This document shows, piece after piece, positions 44,465 through 52,407 of a stretch of 64,000 nt of DNA. The notes under the pieces are model-generated. The model was given only the letters and a program-made list of their open reading frames with translations. It had not been told where the DNA came from and made no database searches. Origin of the DNA: DASZVB01 sp036272055. Its GTDB lineage: Bacteria > Myxococcota_A > Polyangia > Polyangiales > Polyangiaceae. Location: the NCBI GenBank assembly GCA_036272055.1, contig DATAZL010000005.1, positions 1 through 64,000 of the forward strand, read 5' to 3'. A program made the position numbers and the translations under genes. How positions within the stretch are numbered: the first letter of the stretch is position 1; every line of letters starts with the position of its first letter.

Positions 44465-44540
44465 GAATCGAGCGCACTCCTCAGTGCACTCAACGTACCG
44501 TCGGTCTCGCTTCCTGTTCAAGCGCGATCGTTGGGAGTTG

Positions 44541-45058
44541 CTACCCTACGAACGTCCGAGGCGCTCCTGCAGAGCCAGGGTCCGACGGAGGAGCCAGCGA
44601 CGGCGACGGCGACGGCACCGGTTCAATCGGCACCGGCGCGGGAAACGGCGGAAGCGCCAGCAAGTCCGGCTTCTTCTTGCCGTTCCCGCGCCTCACGTAC
44701 AGCGAGGGAGCCACCGTGCCCGCGTCGTCGTCGTCCCAGCGCAGATAGCTGACCGCGCGCCGCACCTGATCGTATGCGTTCACGAACAGCGTGAACGCCC
44801 GGGTCCGCAGGTCCGAGCTCGCGGCTACCGTCAAAGGCTCCTGCTCTGATCGAACTCCGGCAACTCCTTCGCGATGCGCTCCGACAGCTCCAGGATCGCC
44901 GGCTGCACGCCGAGCACCATGGTCACCGCCGCCGGGATATCCAGGTTCACCACCCGGAGTTCCGCCACCGTCAGCGCCTCGAACTTCGGCAGCAGCTCAT
45001 TGAACGGCTCCTCGAACCGCAGCCCGCCCTCCATCGACACCGCTCCCACAGTGTTCAT
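44541..45058 (-). pseudogene. Two linked minus-strand fragments, probably one gene with internal deletion
   Basis: The 5' piece (ATG at 45058) reads FNELLPKFEALTVAELRVVN, DIPAAVTMVLGV and ELSERIAKELPEFDQ and stops at 44831. The 3' piece overlaps by four bases and reads SSDLRTRAFTLFVNAYDQVR then RAVSYLRWDDDDAGTVAPSL, ending in a Pro-rich tail. I believe these are the two ends of a longer myxobacterial protein whose middle has been deleted with a frame change, but they could also be two coupled small genes. No function is known. Confidence 0.5.
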
Positions 45059-45170
45059 CGCACTCCTCCTCTTCCTCGCCGAGGAGCGCGCACCAAGCGC
45101 GCGCCGCTCCGTCCCATCGGCAACATTGCTAGTGAGCAGGTCATTCCCAGCAGCGCGCATTCAGTCAGCG

Positions 45171-45550
45171 GCCTCCTAGGAGCCTTGAGGACGTCGCGCG
45201 ACCGCTCAGAGGACTCCCAGCAGGTCCCGAGGACGTCGTGCGACCGCTCGGAGGGCTCCCAGCAGGTCCCGAGGACGTCGCGCGACCGCTCGCGAACCTC
45301 CCGGCAGCCCGGCGAGGTGTGGTGCAACCCCTCCGAAGCCTCCCGGAAGACTCACTACCGATGCGTGCAACCCAATCGAGCCCTCCCGGGAGCCCTCCAC
45401 CAGGTTCGAGCACCGGGATGGCCGCCTCCGGGGAGCCTATCGTCGAGTTCAACCATCGACGCGCGGGCTCCCGGGCGGCTTCGGTCGAGTTCGTGCACAG
45501 AGGGGTGGGCTCCTTGGGAGCCCCGGGGCGTGATCGACGACACGGATCGG
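45171..45550. repeat. 42-bp minisatellite, about nine degenerate units
   Basis: Units with a CTCC(C/T)-type start recur at 45171, 45213, 45255, 45297, 45339, about 45382, 45425, 45467 and 45509. The three units at 45187-45296 are nearly identical (GAGGACGTCGCGCGACCGCT) and the rest are increasingly diverged. The period equals 14 codons, so open frames run through on both strands; neither shows a recognisable protein. Confidence 0.75.
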
Positions 45551-45791
45551 GGCTGCCGTGCGCCTTCGGGCGCTCGAAGTGCATTGGCTGCCTGCCACCA
45601 CGCCATATACCGCGGCGCGCGCGCTCGAGCGCTTGCTTCGCCGCAGCCTCCAAGTCGTTGCAAGGGTGTCCGAGATGCATCCCGACGCGCCTCCGGCGCC
45701 AGCGTGTCAGCGATCGGCGGGGTTGCTTCACATGCGCGATGACTTGACGAACCGCTCGAGCACGTCGCCCCGTACACGACGTGAATCCGTC
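45551..45791. other. Spacer between minisatellite and CBS gene
   Basis: 241 bp. ORFs continue from the minisatellite on both strands but have no start signal or family resemblance. I see no gene. Confidence 0.35.
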
Positions 45792-46256
45792 TCAACGACC
45801 GTACGACCCGCCCGGGTGATCGTAGGGGTCGACGCCGTCACCGAGCTCCTTGCGGTACTTTGCGTAGTCCACGACCTGCTCGAGATGTCCGACCACCTGC
45901 TCGAAGAAGTCGCGTGCCGATACGACGCCGACCGGGCGCCCCTCGACGACGACGGGGAGGTACCGGTAGCCGCCCGACCGAAGGACCTCCGCGCAGCGTC
46001 GCATCCGAGTGTCGGGCGTCACGGTCTCGCCGACCGTCTTGGCCACTTGCCCGACCGTGGTCGTCGCAGGATCCTTCCTGAGCGCAATGACCTTCTGCAC
46101 GATATCCCGCTCCGAGCAGAGCCCGAGCGGCTTTCCAGCCTCGACGACGATCACGACGCCGACGCCCTTCTCGGCCATGCGCTGCGCTGCCACGGCGATC
46201 GTGTCGGTCGGTGAAACGGTGACGACTTGGTTCATCAGGGTGCTGATCGTGGTCAT
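45792..46256 (-). CDS. Tandem CBS-domain protein
   Basis: 154 residues from the ATG at 46256, with the strong ribosome site AAGGAG. Two CBS modules follow: STLMNQVVTVSPTDTIAVAA, GVGVVIVVEAGKPLGLCSER with DIVQKVIA, then GETVTPDTRMRRCAEVL, YLPVVVEGRPVGVVSARDFF. A short Tyr/Gly-rich tail closes it. Stand-alone CBS pairs bind adenine nucleotides and act as cytoplasmic energy sensors. It looks fully intact amid decayed neighbours. Confidence 0.9.
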   Translation of the reverse strand: MTTISTLMNQVVTVSPTDTIAVAAQRMAEKGVGVVIVVEAGKPLGLCSERDIVQKVIALRKDPATTTVGQVAKTVGETVTPDTRMRRCAEVLRSGGYRYLPVVVEGRPVGVVSARDFFEQVVGHLEQVVDYAKYRKELGDGVDPYDHPGGSYGR

Positions 46257-46784
46257 GTAGCTACTCCTTCTACTCACCTTGTTACGGGATTGCCCTGCGC
46301 CACGAAAGAGACCTGATTTGCGCGTCGGCCTGGCCGCTGCAGGAAGGGCCAGGGACCGCTGGTCCGGCCACGAATGATGCGAGCTGGCGCTGCGCAACAA
46401 CCTCTCGTTCGTCGGGCCGAGGGCGGCGGCGACAATGCCAGAGTCATTCAACGGTCCCGTTACCGAAAGCATTCCGCGCAGCGGTTCGCTTCGAGCGGAC
46501 GTCGTCGGACCCACGGTACGTGCTGTCCATATCCTCGAGCGTGACGCTGCCGACTGCCGGCGGAGATACGAGCTTCGTCGAGAGGAACTCGCGACCGTGA
46601 GCTTGCGTCGCGCCATGTGCTGGCAAGCGTCGACGATGAGTGGGCGGATGGGGTGCTGCCCGAGCGTCATCGCCGGCCAGGCAGCGGGCGAGTTCGGACG
46701 CGAGCCCGCGAGGTCGGAGGCCGAGCGCGCATCTGGAGGACTCTCCTGCCCGCGCACTGGCGGCGGGTCCTCCCGCCGCAGAGT
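46257..46784. other. Gap with a single copy of the 94-bp unit seen at 58.6 kb
   Basis: 528 bp without a convincing gene. About 46660-46780 contains, in inverted orientation, one unit of the sequence tandemly repeated at 58575-58960 (shared GAGGTCGGAGGCCGAGC and CTCTCCTGCCCGCG blocks). It leads directly into repeat-module copy 1. Confidence 0.45.
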
Positions 46785-47240
46785 TGCGCGCCAACTGGGT
46801 CCCAAGCATGAACGTGCGCTCGGCATTGATAATCGACCTCGGGCAGGAGCGAAAACGTCGTCGTTCCGCCTCCTTGGAGCCGCCGCTGGTGAGTCGCTTA
46901 CTCGCCAAGGCCGAGCAGTGGCAACGCGAACTCGACCGCGGAGACGTCCAAAGCCGCGCCGAACTCGCGCGGCGCGAGGGCCTCTCGCACGTCTACGTAG
47001 GTCACTTACTCGGGCTGCTCCGGCTACATCCGGACATTCGCACAGCGATCGCCGCTTTGCCGCCCGGGACGTCGCGGAAGGTGATCTCGGAGCGGAAGCT
47101 TCGGCCGTTGGCGAGGTTGACGTGGGAGCGGCAGCTCGCGGAGCTGGAGTGGTTGGTGAGACGACGGAATCTGGCGTGATCGGCCTCCGTCGTGGGACCG
47201 ACCGGTCGTGGGTTGAGTAGTCCGAGGTTCGAATCGCGGG
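46785..47240 (+). repeat. Att-like HTH module, copy 1
   Basis: Starts TGCGCGCCAACTGGGTCCCA and ends GAGGTTCGAATCGCGGG, a tRNA T-arm-like sequence. It shares most of its length with copy 2 (55245-55697, direct) and copy 3 (58229-58535, inverted, with an internal deletion). The encoded protein differs from copy 2 at about 8 of 100 residues. Elements that integrate at tRNA genes carry a T-arm copy in their att site, so this end is read as an attachment-site remnant. Confidence 0.8.
46808..47179 (+). CDS. Small helix-turn-helix-like protein of the repeated module
   Basis: 123 residues from the ATG at 46808. A basic N-terminus leads to LLAKAEQWQRELDRGDVQSR, then the helix-turn-helix-like RAELARREGLSHVYVGHLLG and LLRLHPDIRTAIAALPPGTS, then KLRPLARLTWERQLAELEWL. 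The central part resembles the small HTH proteins, of the type AELARRLGLxxxxVTQLLxLLxLxPxI, that accompany site-specific recombinases in some mobile elements. It probably binds DNA at the adjacent att-like end. A frameshifted form is present in copy 3 and a short form in copy 2. Confidence 0.65.
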   Translation: MNVRSALIIDLGQERKRRRSASLEPPLVSRLLAKAEQWQRELDRGDVQSRAELARREGLSHVYVGHLLGLLRLHPDIRTAIAALPPGTSRKVISERKLRPLARLTWERQLAELEWLVRRRNLA

Positions 47241-47328
47241 AGCGCACGTACGCTGGAACACGATGCAGAGGCAGTCGCTGGGGCGCGGCTTGTCCACGGC
47301 GTGCCCGACAGCGTCGAGAGCCAACTCG

Positions 47329-48915
47329 CTAGCCCTTCCTAGCGCGATACGCATCTGCCTTGGCCGCTGGCACTCGTTGTTGCCCCTTGCACAACTTGCA
47401 GATGTCGCCGGCGAGGCCAGTGGTTCCCCCTCCCCCGCAGCGAGGACACTCCTCTTCGTCCATCGCCGCCTCGTCATACTTCTTCGCCTTGGCCGACGAA
47501 ACGCGCTGTGCGCCTTGGCAGTACCGGCAGAAGTCGCCCATCAGTCCGATGGTGCCGGTCCCTCCGCAATGAGGGCAGTCGACTTCGTCAATGTCGTCTG
47601 GTTCGTACGCGTCGGCCTTAGCCCCCGAGATCTTCTGCGAGCCCCGACAGTAGCGGCAGAACTCACTCTGAAGGCCATAGGTTCCAGAACCCTCGCAGTG
47701 CGGGCAGTCGACCTCGTCGATGTCGTCGACGTCATACGCCTCGGCCTTGGCCCTTGAGATCGTCTGTGAACCGCCGCAGTAGCGGCAGAAGTCACTCTGC
47801 AGGCCATGGGTTCCAGCGCCCTCACAGTGCGGGCAGTCGACCTCGTCCAAGGCGGCTTCGTCGAACGACTCTGCGCGGGTCTTCGTGATCAGCTGCGCGC
47901 CCCGGCAATAGGGGCAGAAGTCTCCTCGAAGACCGACCGTTCCGCTTCCCCCGCATCGCGGACATTCACCTTCGTCGAAGTCGGCCTCGTCGTACGAGTC
48001 GGCCTTTTCACGTGAGACTTGCTGGGAGCCTCGGCAATAGGAGCAGAAGTCGCCGCACAGTCCTCGAGTCCCCGACCCTCCGCAATGCGGGCAGTCGATG
48101 TCATCAAACTCCGGCAGCATATCTGCAACGGCCTCCCGCAACTGCTGCATTGCGGCACGTGCGGCCGGCTCCTTCGCTGTCTTGGGGACAGCCAACTTCG
48201 AGAGCTCGGGCGCGCGCTGCGCCACTGTCTTGGCGACGTCGTCCTCGAACGACTGATCATCACGTCCGACCTCTTGGGCTCGGGCTGAGTACTCGGGCAC
48301 GAGCGCCATGAGCTCTCTGGCTTCCGTCAGGTACACGCTGGCGACGTCACTCTTCGGGTCCAACGTCTTCAACTTGGTCTCGAACTCGCCGATGGTTCGT
48401 ATCAAGGCCAAGACGGCTTTCGTCGCGTTGGCCTCAATCCGTAGAACGCGTGCCCGCGCGCACCGCTTGATGGTCTTTGCAGCCTTGATGGCTTCGACCG
48501 AGACACTGTTCTTTGGCTTGTAGCCGTAGTCGAACTGCTCATGATGGTTCGGGCACAGAAAGATAAGGTTGTCTGGCCCGTTGTTGAGGGAGTCCGCGAC
48601 GGCCACGATATGCGCGACCTCATTTCGATTCATGAGACCGCAGACGGCACAACTCAAGTGCGACTCGACCTTGATGTCGTCCTTTATCGGGGCAGGCAGA
48701 TGCGGGCGGCCCTTCTTGGGCTTCGGCCACGGACTATGCAGGTAGATCCGGAAGCCGTGGAGCTCGGCCTCGTCGAACATCTCGACGCCCTCGACCTTGG
48801 ACGACCGCAGCTGGCGTGACTCCTTCGGCTTCGCCGGATGCAACACGAACCAGTCGAGCAGCTCCATACTGACGCCCAAGGCGATGGCCGCTTCGACCTT
48901 CGTGAGGAGAGCCAT
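47329..48915 (-). CDS. HNH endonuclease with six tandem DnaJ-like zinc-ribbon repeats
   Basis: 528 residues. Residues 1-60 look like a winged-helix/MerR-type start (TKVEAAIALGVSMELLDWF). Residues 88-130 form an HNH nuclease: CAVCGLMNRNEVAHIVAVAD, then NLIFLCPNHHEQFD with paired zinc cysteines. A helical spacer runs to about 270. From residue 274 to the end there are six near-identical repeats of 43 residues, each (D/E)CP(H/R)C(G/E)GxGT.GL...(F/I)C..C.G.Q, the CxxCxGxG/CxxCxG layout of the DnaJ zinc-binding domain, joined by acidic helices (SREKADSYDEAD type). All zinc cysteines are kept in every repeat. Likely a DNA- or RNA-directed nuclease with a substrate- or protein-binding zinc array. 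I know of no described protein with this layout. Confidence 0.85.
   Translation of the reverse strand: MALLTKVEAAIALGVSMELLDWFVLHPAKPKESRQLRSSKVEGVEMFDEAELHGFRIYLHSPWPKPKKGRPHLPAPIKDDIKVESHLSCAVCGLMNRNEVAHIVAVADSLNNGPDNLIFLCPNHHEQFDYGYKPKNSVSVEAIKAAKTIKRCARARVLRIEANATKAVLALIRTIGEFETKLKTLDPKSDVASVYLTEARELMALVPEYSARAQEVGRDDQSFEDDVAKTVAQRAPELSKLAVPKTAKEPAARAAMQQLREAVADMLPEFDDIDCPHCGGSGTRGLCGDFCSYCRGSQQVSREKADSYDEADFDEGECPRCGGSGTVGLRGDFCPYCRGAQLITKTRAESFDEAALDEVDCPHCEGAGTHGLQSDFCRYCGGSQTISRAKAEAYDVDDIDEVDCPHCEGSGTYGLQSEFCRYCRGSQKISGAKADAYEPDDIDEVDCPHCGGTGTIGLMGDFCRYCQGAQRVSSAKAKKYDEAAMDEEECPRCGGGGTTGLAGDICKLCKGQQRVPAAKADAYRARKG
47332..48096 (-). repeat. 129-bp tandem repeat encoding the zinc ribbons
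   Basis: Six units of 129 bp (43 codons), the last slightly shortened. Cysteine, glycine and acidic codons are held constant, while the surrounding codons vary, so the repeats look selected at protein level rather than recently slipped. Confidence 0.85.
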
Positions 48916-48944
48916 GCAGACCGAGGATATCCCGGCTGCCGCGC

Positions 48945-49355
48945 TTAGCGAGCGGACTCTGCTAGGGATGGGCTGCGTACCGTGGAGCCCGGCGGGGCGC
49001 CTTCGGGAGCCCGCCTCGTCGCTGTATCACGGGATAATGCGGCGTCTGGGCCGGGCTCCTCGTCAGCTTCCTCATCCGCCACCTCTGTGTGAGGGGAGCG
49101 CAAGGCGTCGTCGGATACCGCTTCGGCCGCACGTGCCTTCCCGTCGTGGTCGGCATCATGGACCTTGCCGCAGTCCGGGCATGGCTTTCCTGCGGCCTCG
49201 GACTTCACCTTCTCGATGCCTTGCGCCACGAGGTGAGCGGGTCGATCCGGTCCGCGTATGCCAGCGCCCACTTGAGATCCTGCTCGGCCCCGGCGCCTTC
49301 GTAATCTTGAGATCGGCATCTTTCACGAGCGCGTGGATCTCGGCGACGTACGCGC
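48945..49355 (-). pseudogene. Decayed gene with a zinc-binding CPDC motif
   Basis: Minus-strand coding signals occur in three successive frames: YVAEIHALVKDADLKITK near 49300-49353, GAEQDLKWALAYADRIDP near 49250, and VAQGIEKVKSEAAGKPCPDC then GKVHDADHDGKARAAEAV to 48945. Each segment looks like protein, but at least two frameshifts separate them. No family is recognised. Confidence 0.45.
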
Positions 49356-49361
49356 GTCGGG

Positions 49362-49570
49362 GACGAGCGCCTCGTACTACTTCAGACCCTGCGAGATCTC
49401 GAGGCGCAGGCACGCATCGACGGCGCGGCGATCGACGAGCTCAAACGATCGGCGAGCGCGCCGGTCAGTCTGCCGACGCCGGCGGCGCTTCTCGATCGCG
49501 CCCACGACCTCGAGAAAGTGCTCGCCGCAGATCCGCTGCGCGCGCGAGGCGCTTCGCGCCGTCTTTGAGT
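49362..49570 (+). pseudogene. Serine site-specific recombinase, C-terminal remnant
   Basis: A plus-strand frame reads ERLVLLQTLRDLEAQARIDG, then SAPVSLPTPAALLDRAHDLE and KVLAADPLRAR, the coiled-coil and C-terminal pattern of large serine recombinases (LxxLE..., P-x-L-L-x-R-x-x-x-L-E, then REALRxLF). A one-base frameshift follows RAR; the other frame supplies AREALRAVFE. The resolvase catalytic domain is missing. It marks another lost integrative element between copies 1 and 2 of the att-like module. Confidence 0.65.
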
Positions 49571-49571
49571 G

Positions 49572-50110
49572 TCAACGATCGGCCTCATGGAGCCACCGCG
49601 GATCGGCCAAGCGGATCCACTCATCGAGCGGATCCACATTCGTGAAGCGAACGATGATCTGCATGCCCACGACCGCGGTCTTCAGACTGAGCCGGACGCC
49701 GACCCCCACCTCGGAGAACATAGTCGCCGGCAGCGGGTCGAAGCTCACCGACTGGTTGTCCTTTCCGACGATGATCGCATCGATCGAGAAGAACGGCGCG
49801 ATCTGGCTCGGAATGACGAGGCGCTCCGCTCGGAACGTCACCTGCGGGAATGCCACCGCCTGAGCGCTCGACCCGAACACCGTCGGCCCGGGCGCAACGA
49901 GTCCCACCGGAACTCGCGCCGCCGATCCTGCGGCCGGTCGACGACCGCCACCGCGCTCGGGTCGACCTGCCGGGCCTCCGAGAGCCGCGACGCGAGCTCC
50001 GCGAGGCGCGACGGGTGCAGCGCCGGAGGCCCGTGGTGGTGGTGCGGGTGATAGTGATGATGGTGCGCTGGCGGAGGTGCCGCCGGATGCGCCATCATCG
50101 GACGTGCCAT
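49572..50110 (-). pseudogene. His-rich, jelly-roll-like structural protein, frameshifted
   Basis: An ATG at 50110 opens a His/Pro-rich start (PAHHHHYHPHHHHGPPALHP) then SRLAELASRLSEARQVDPSA. Near 49905 the frame shifts and continues GPTVFGSSAQAVAFPQVTFR, AERLVIPSQIAPFFSIDAII, VGKDNQSVSFDPLPATMFSE and VGMQIIVRFTNVDPLDEWI. The alternating-strand second half resembles small beta-sandwich proteins that I recall from uncharacterised tail-less virus-like elements in bacteria, but that is recollection, not proof. It directly overlaps a second broken gene upstream. Confidence 0.5.
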
Positions 50111-50600
50111 TGCGCGCGGTGCATCATCGGACGGCGCACCGGCACTCGACTGCGGTGACCGGGCGCCGCGCCCGCGGCCGCCATCAGCGTCGCGAGATCC
50201 GCGTCCGCGCCGATGATCTCGTCGTAGCCAGCGAAGGCGTGATGCGGATGATGCCGGTGTCGCGAATACCCGGCGATCGCCTCGAGCTCGTGGTCTCCGA
50301 TGCTCACGCCGTCGCCGACGTACTCATCCCCAACGTACTCGTCCCCGACATACTCGTCGCCGCGCGGCATCGAGCGCTTCGAGCTCGTCGAGGGCGATCA
50401 CCATCGGCGCCGTAGCGACCACGGAGGTAGCCGAACCCGAGCGCGGTGACGCCGGCCTCGGCAGTGCCGCTCACCTCGCCCATCGTCTTCGCCACGGTCT
50501 CCCGCACTCCGCGCAGCGCTTGCTTCACCCTTATCCCCGCCTCGGCGCGCTCACGAAGCTGACGCTCGCCAGCGCCTTTCACGATGTCACTGATCGCCAT
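50095..50600 (-). pseudogene. Small element-borne gene with two frameshifts
   Basis: An ATG at 50600 with a strong ribosome site (AAGGAGG) opens VKGAGERQLRERAEAGIRVK and TALGFGYLRGRYGAD. Coding then passes through VIALDELEALDA in a second frame and the acidic repeat DEYVGDEYVGDEYVGDGVSI in a third, ending AQWHVR at 50095. The last bases overlap the start of the His-rich gene. Function unknown; it probably belongs to the same broken element. Confidence 0.5.
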
Positions 50601-50889
50601 CTCGCAAAACCTCCTTGAGCGATTTGCTCTGCACGACAGAGCTGACTCTGGGAAGGGCGAGCGGCAAGGACCGGTTTTTCAACGCGGTGCTCAGACGTGC
50701 GCACGCTGAGCGCACCCTGCACCTGCTCGGCAGTACAGAAAGCGCTGACTATCGACGCGCACAAGGGTGCGCAAAAATCGCCCGGACGTGGCGCACGGCG
50801 GCACAGTGCCACAGTACCTCAGCGCCCTCGCCGGAGCTGATCCACCCGACGAAAACGCGCAACGACCCCCTCCCCCTAACGGAGCGGCG
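50601..50889. other. Intergenic spacer
   Basis: 289 bp between the element gene's ribosome site and the HEPN-like gene's 3' end. No gene is evident. It probably carries the element gene's promoter. Confidence 0.4.
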
Positions 50890-51630
50890 TTACTTTCGCC
50901 GAAGCAATCGCCCGGTTGCGCCTTTTCGAAGCGCTCGCAATTTCTGCTCGGAGAGCATCGACATAGCTTCGTCGTGGACAAATGCGATCGACTTCTGAAC
51001 CTTTTCCTCAACCTTCTGGTGAAGCGCATCCACAAGACGTTCTATCTGCTCGAGGTCAGGGAGACCGATCGTCGCCGGCTGATGCAACTCCGTGAAGAGC
51101 CTTGGTGCAGTACGGTCCTTGCGCGAGTAGTCGATCGCTACGACAACCTTGCAGCCTTCTGGTCCGCCGGCACCGCTGTGAGCTGCGAATGTGTGACGAT
51201 GGTGCATCAGCGAATCATGCATTCGAAGATGCCGTTCGTCTGAAATCCACCCACTTCTTTGCAGCGACGTTCTTCGACCATCCGCCTGAGTGAACATCTT
51301 CCCGTACGTCGTGACGATCGCGACATGAAGGGCTCGCACCACGGAGATTCTTTCGTCTTGCGGCATGAACGTGGTGACCGTTTGGACTGCGGTTCCACTA
51401 ATGATTGTCAACAGCCCGCGCAGGGCATTTACCCAGTTCTTGATCGTTCGAATGTCCTTTTCAATTAGAGTGAATCCAGCGAGCTTGCGACTCGCTGGCG
51501 TATCGCGCTCGAACCGCATCGCGCGCTGTTCACGATAGTAGTAGGCGCGGGAACCACTTCCGTCGGGTCGAATGAACTCCTCAACCGTCCAGCCTCCGCC
51601 ATCCTCGATGAAGCGCTTCTGCATCGGCAT
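50890..51630 (-). CDS. HEPN-like protein (AbiU2-type), candidate RNase
   Basis: 246 residues. A beta-rich start (GGGWTVEEFIRPDG) leads into a helical domain with IKNWVNALRGLLTIISGTAV and the motif LMHHRHTFAAHSG at residues 141-153. The Arg-145...His-151 spacing (R-x5-H) fits the R-x(4-6)-H active site of HEPN RNases, and the context HxxFAAHSG is like AbiU2-type abortive-infection proteins. A Leu/Lys-rich C-terminus follows. HEPN proteins cleave RNA in toxin-antitoxin and antiviral systems. The family assignment is by motif only. Confidence 0.55.
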   Translation of the reverse strand: MPMQKRFIEDGGGWTVEEFIRPDGSGSRAYYYREQRAMRFERDTPASRKLAGFTLIEKDIRTIKNWVNALRGLLTIISGTAVQTVTTFMPQDERISVVRALHVAIVTTYGKMFTQADGRRTSLQRSGWISDERHLRMHDSLMHHRHTFAAHSGAGGPEGCKVVVAIDYSRKDRTAPRLFTELHQPATIGLPDLEQIERLVDALHQKVEEKVQKSIAFVHDEAMSMLSEQKLRALRKGATGRLLRRK

Positions 51631-51763
51631 ACAACTACCAGTACGCGCGAGCGCTGGAACGGTCGCGAATGCATGTGCCTACCTTAACGGTTGGCAGTTC
51701 AGCTGCGAGCGCCCGAACGTATGCGAGAGACTCGTCTGCTGCAACGCAGAGGCGCGTATCTAG

Positions 51764-52279
51764 CTAGGATGTCTTCCACGGGATCTGGCTGCGAGTAGAA
51801 AAGAAGGAACTTCGCGATGGACGGAAGCGGCTTCCCTGTCCGTCGCAGCACAAGATTGCTTCGAAATGTCTAGTCAAGGAGAGCGATACTGAGTAGATTC
51901 TCATGTCGCTTTTGACCTCTCGACGCGTCATCCTGCTCTTCACGGAAATGACGGCGACGACCACGGACTCGGGCGGAACGATGACGATCGTACCCGCGTC
52001 GTAAATTGGAGAGCGGGCCGCCCTGTGCCAAACAATGACGTCGAACTGCTGGCTCGTGGGCACCCGTTCGAATCCATAGATGAAACCGCTATCGACGGAA
52101 AGGCGGTCGGAAGTAGTCCTCGCAGGAACGATCTTCTCGGAACCGCCCTCTTTCGGCGTTCTGCCGCGCTCCGAGAAGATCGAAGACGTGGTCCTTGGCG
52201 GACATAAAGCGATCGATATGACTGCCGTCAACCTTCCGGAGTCTCGGAGCACCAGACCGCTTTCGCCGTGCCGACACAT
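51764..52279 (-). pseudogene. DUF6602-like nuclease-fold gene, broken
   Basis: The recognisable core reads GGSEKIVPARTTSDRLSVDS, GFIYGFERVPTSQQFDVIVW and TIVIVPPESVVVAVISVKSR, the order seen in DUF6602 (a NERD/PD-(D/E)xK-like fold in defence settings). Two defects stand out: the expected E-V-K of the nuclease site reads S-V-K, and the protein ends about 30 residues later, where the family goes on for a further 100. At the 5' end a second frame (52089-52277) carries KVDGSHIDRFMSAKDHVFDL, suggesting an additional frameshift. Probably inactive. Confidence 0.5.
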
Positions 52280-52407
52280 CGTTTCCTGTCCTCGTCTGGC
52301 TAACGTTCCCGCGCTAAACTGCGAGGTCCGAGCGTAAGCGAAGAGCTCGTCGCCTTCAACGCGGAGGAACGCGGATTTCGGCAGCTCGTACGCGGACGTT
52401 CACTGGC

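Noticed and set aside
45171..45550. CRISPR array
   Set aside because: The 42-bp units are contiguous without unique spacers, and no cas gene is near. The same holds for the 58.6-kb array.
45165..45731. A 188-codon minus-strand ORF across the minisatellite
   Set aside because: The openness follows from the 42-bp in-frame period. No start signal and no recognisable domain; a similar-sized ORF exists on the other strand.
47215..47245. Possible tRNA gene (GGTTCGAATC motif)
   Set aside because: Only the T-arm-like part is present here and at the other two copies. No acceptor stem, D-arm or anticodon arm can be folded upstream.
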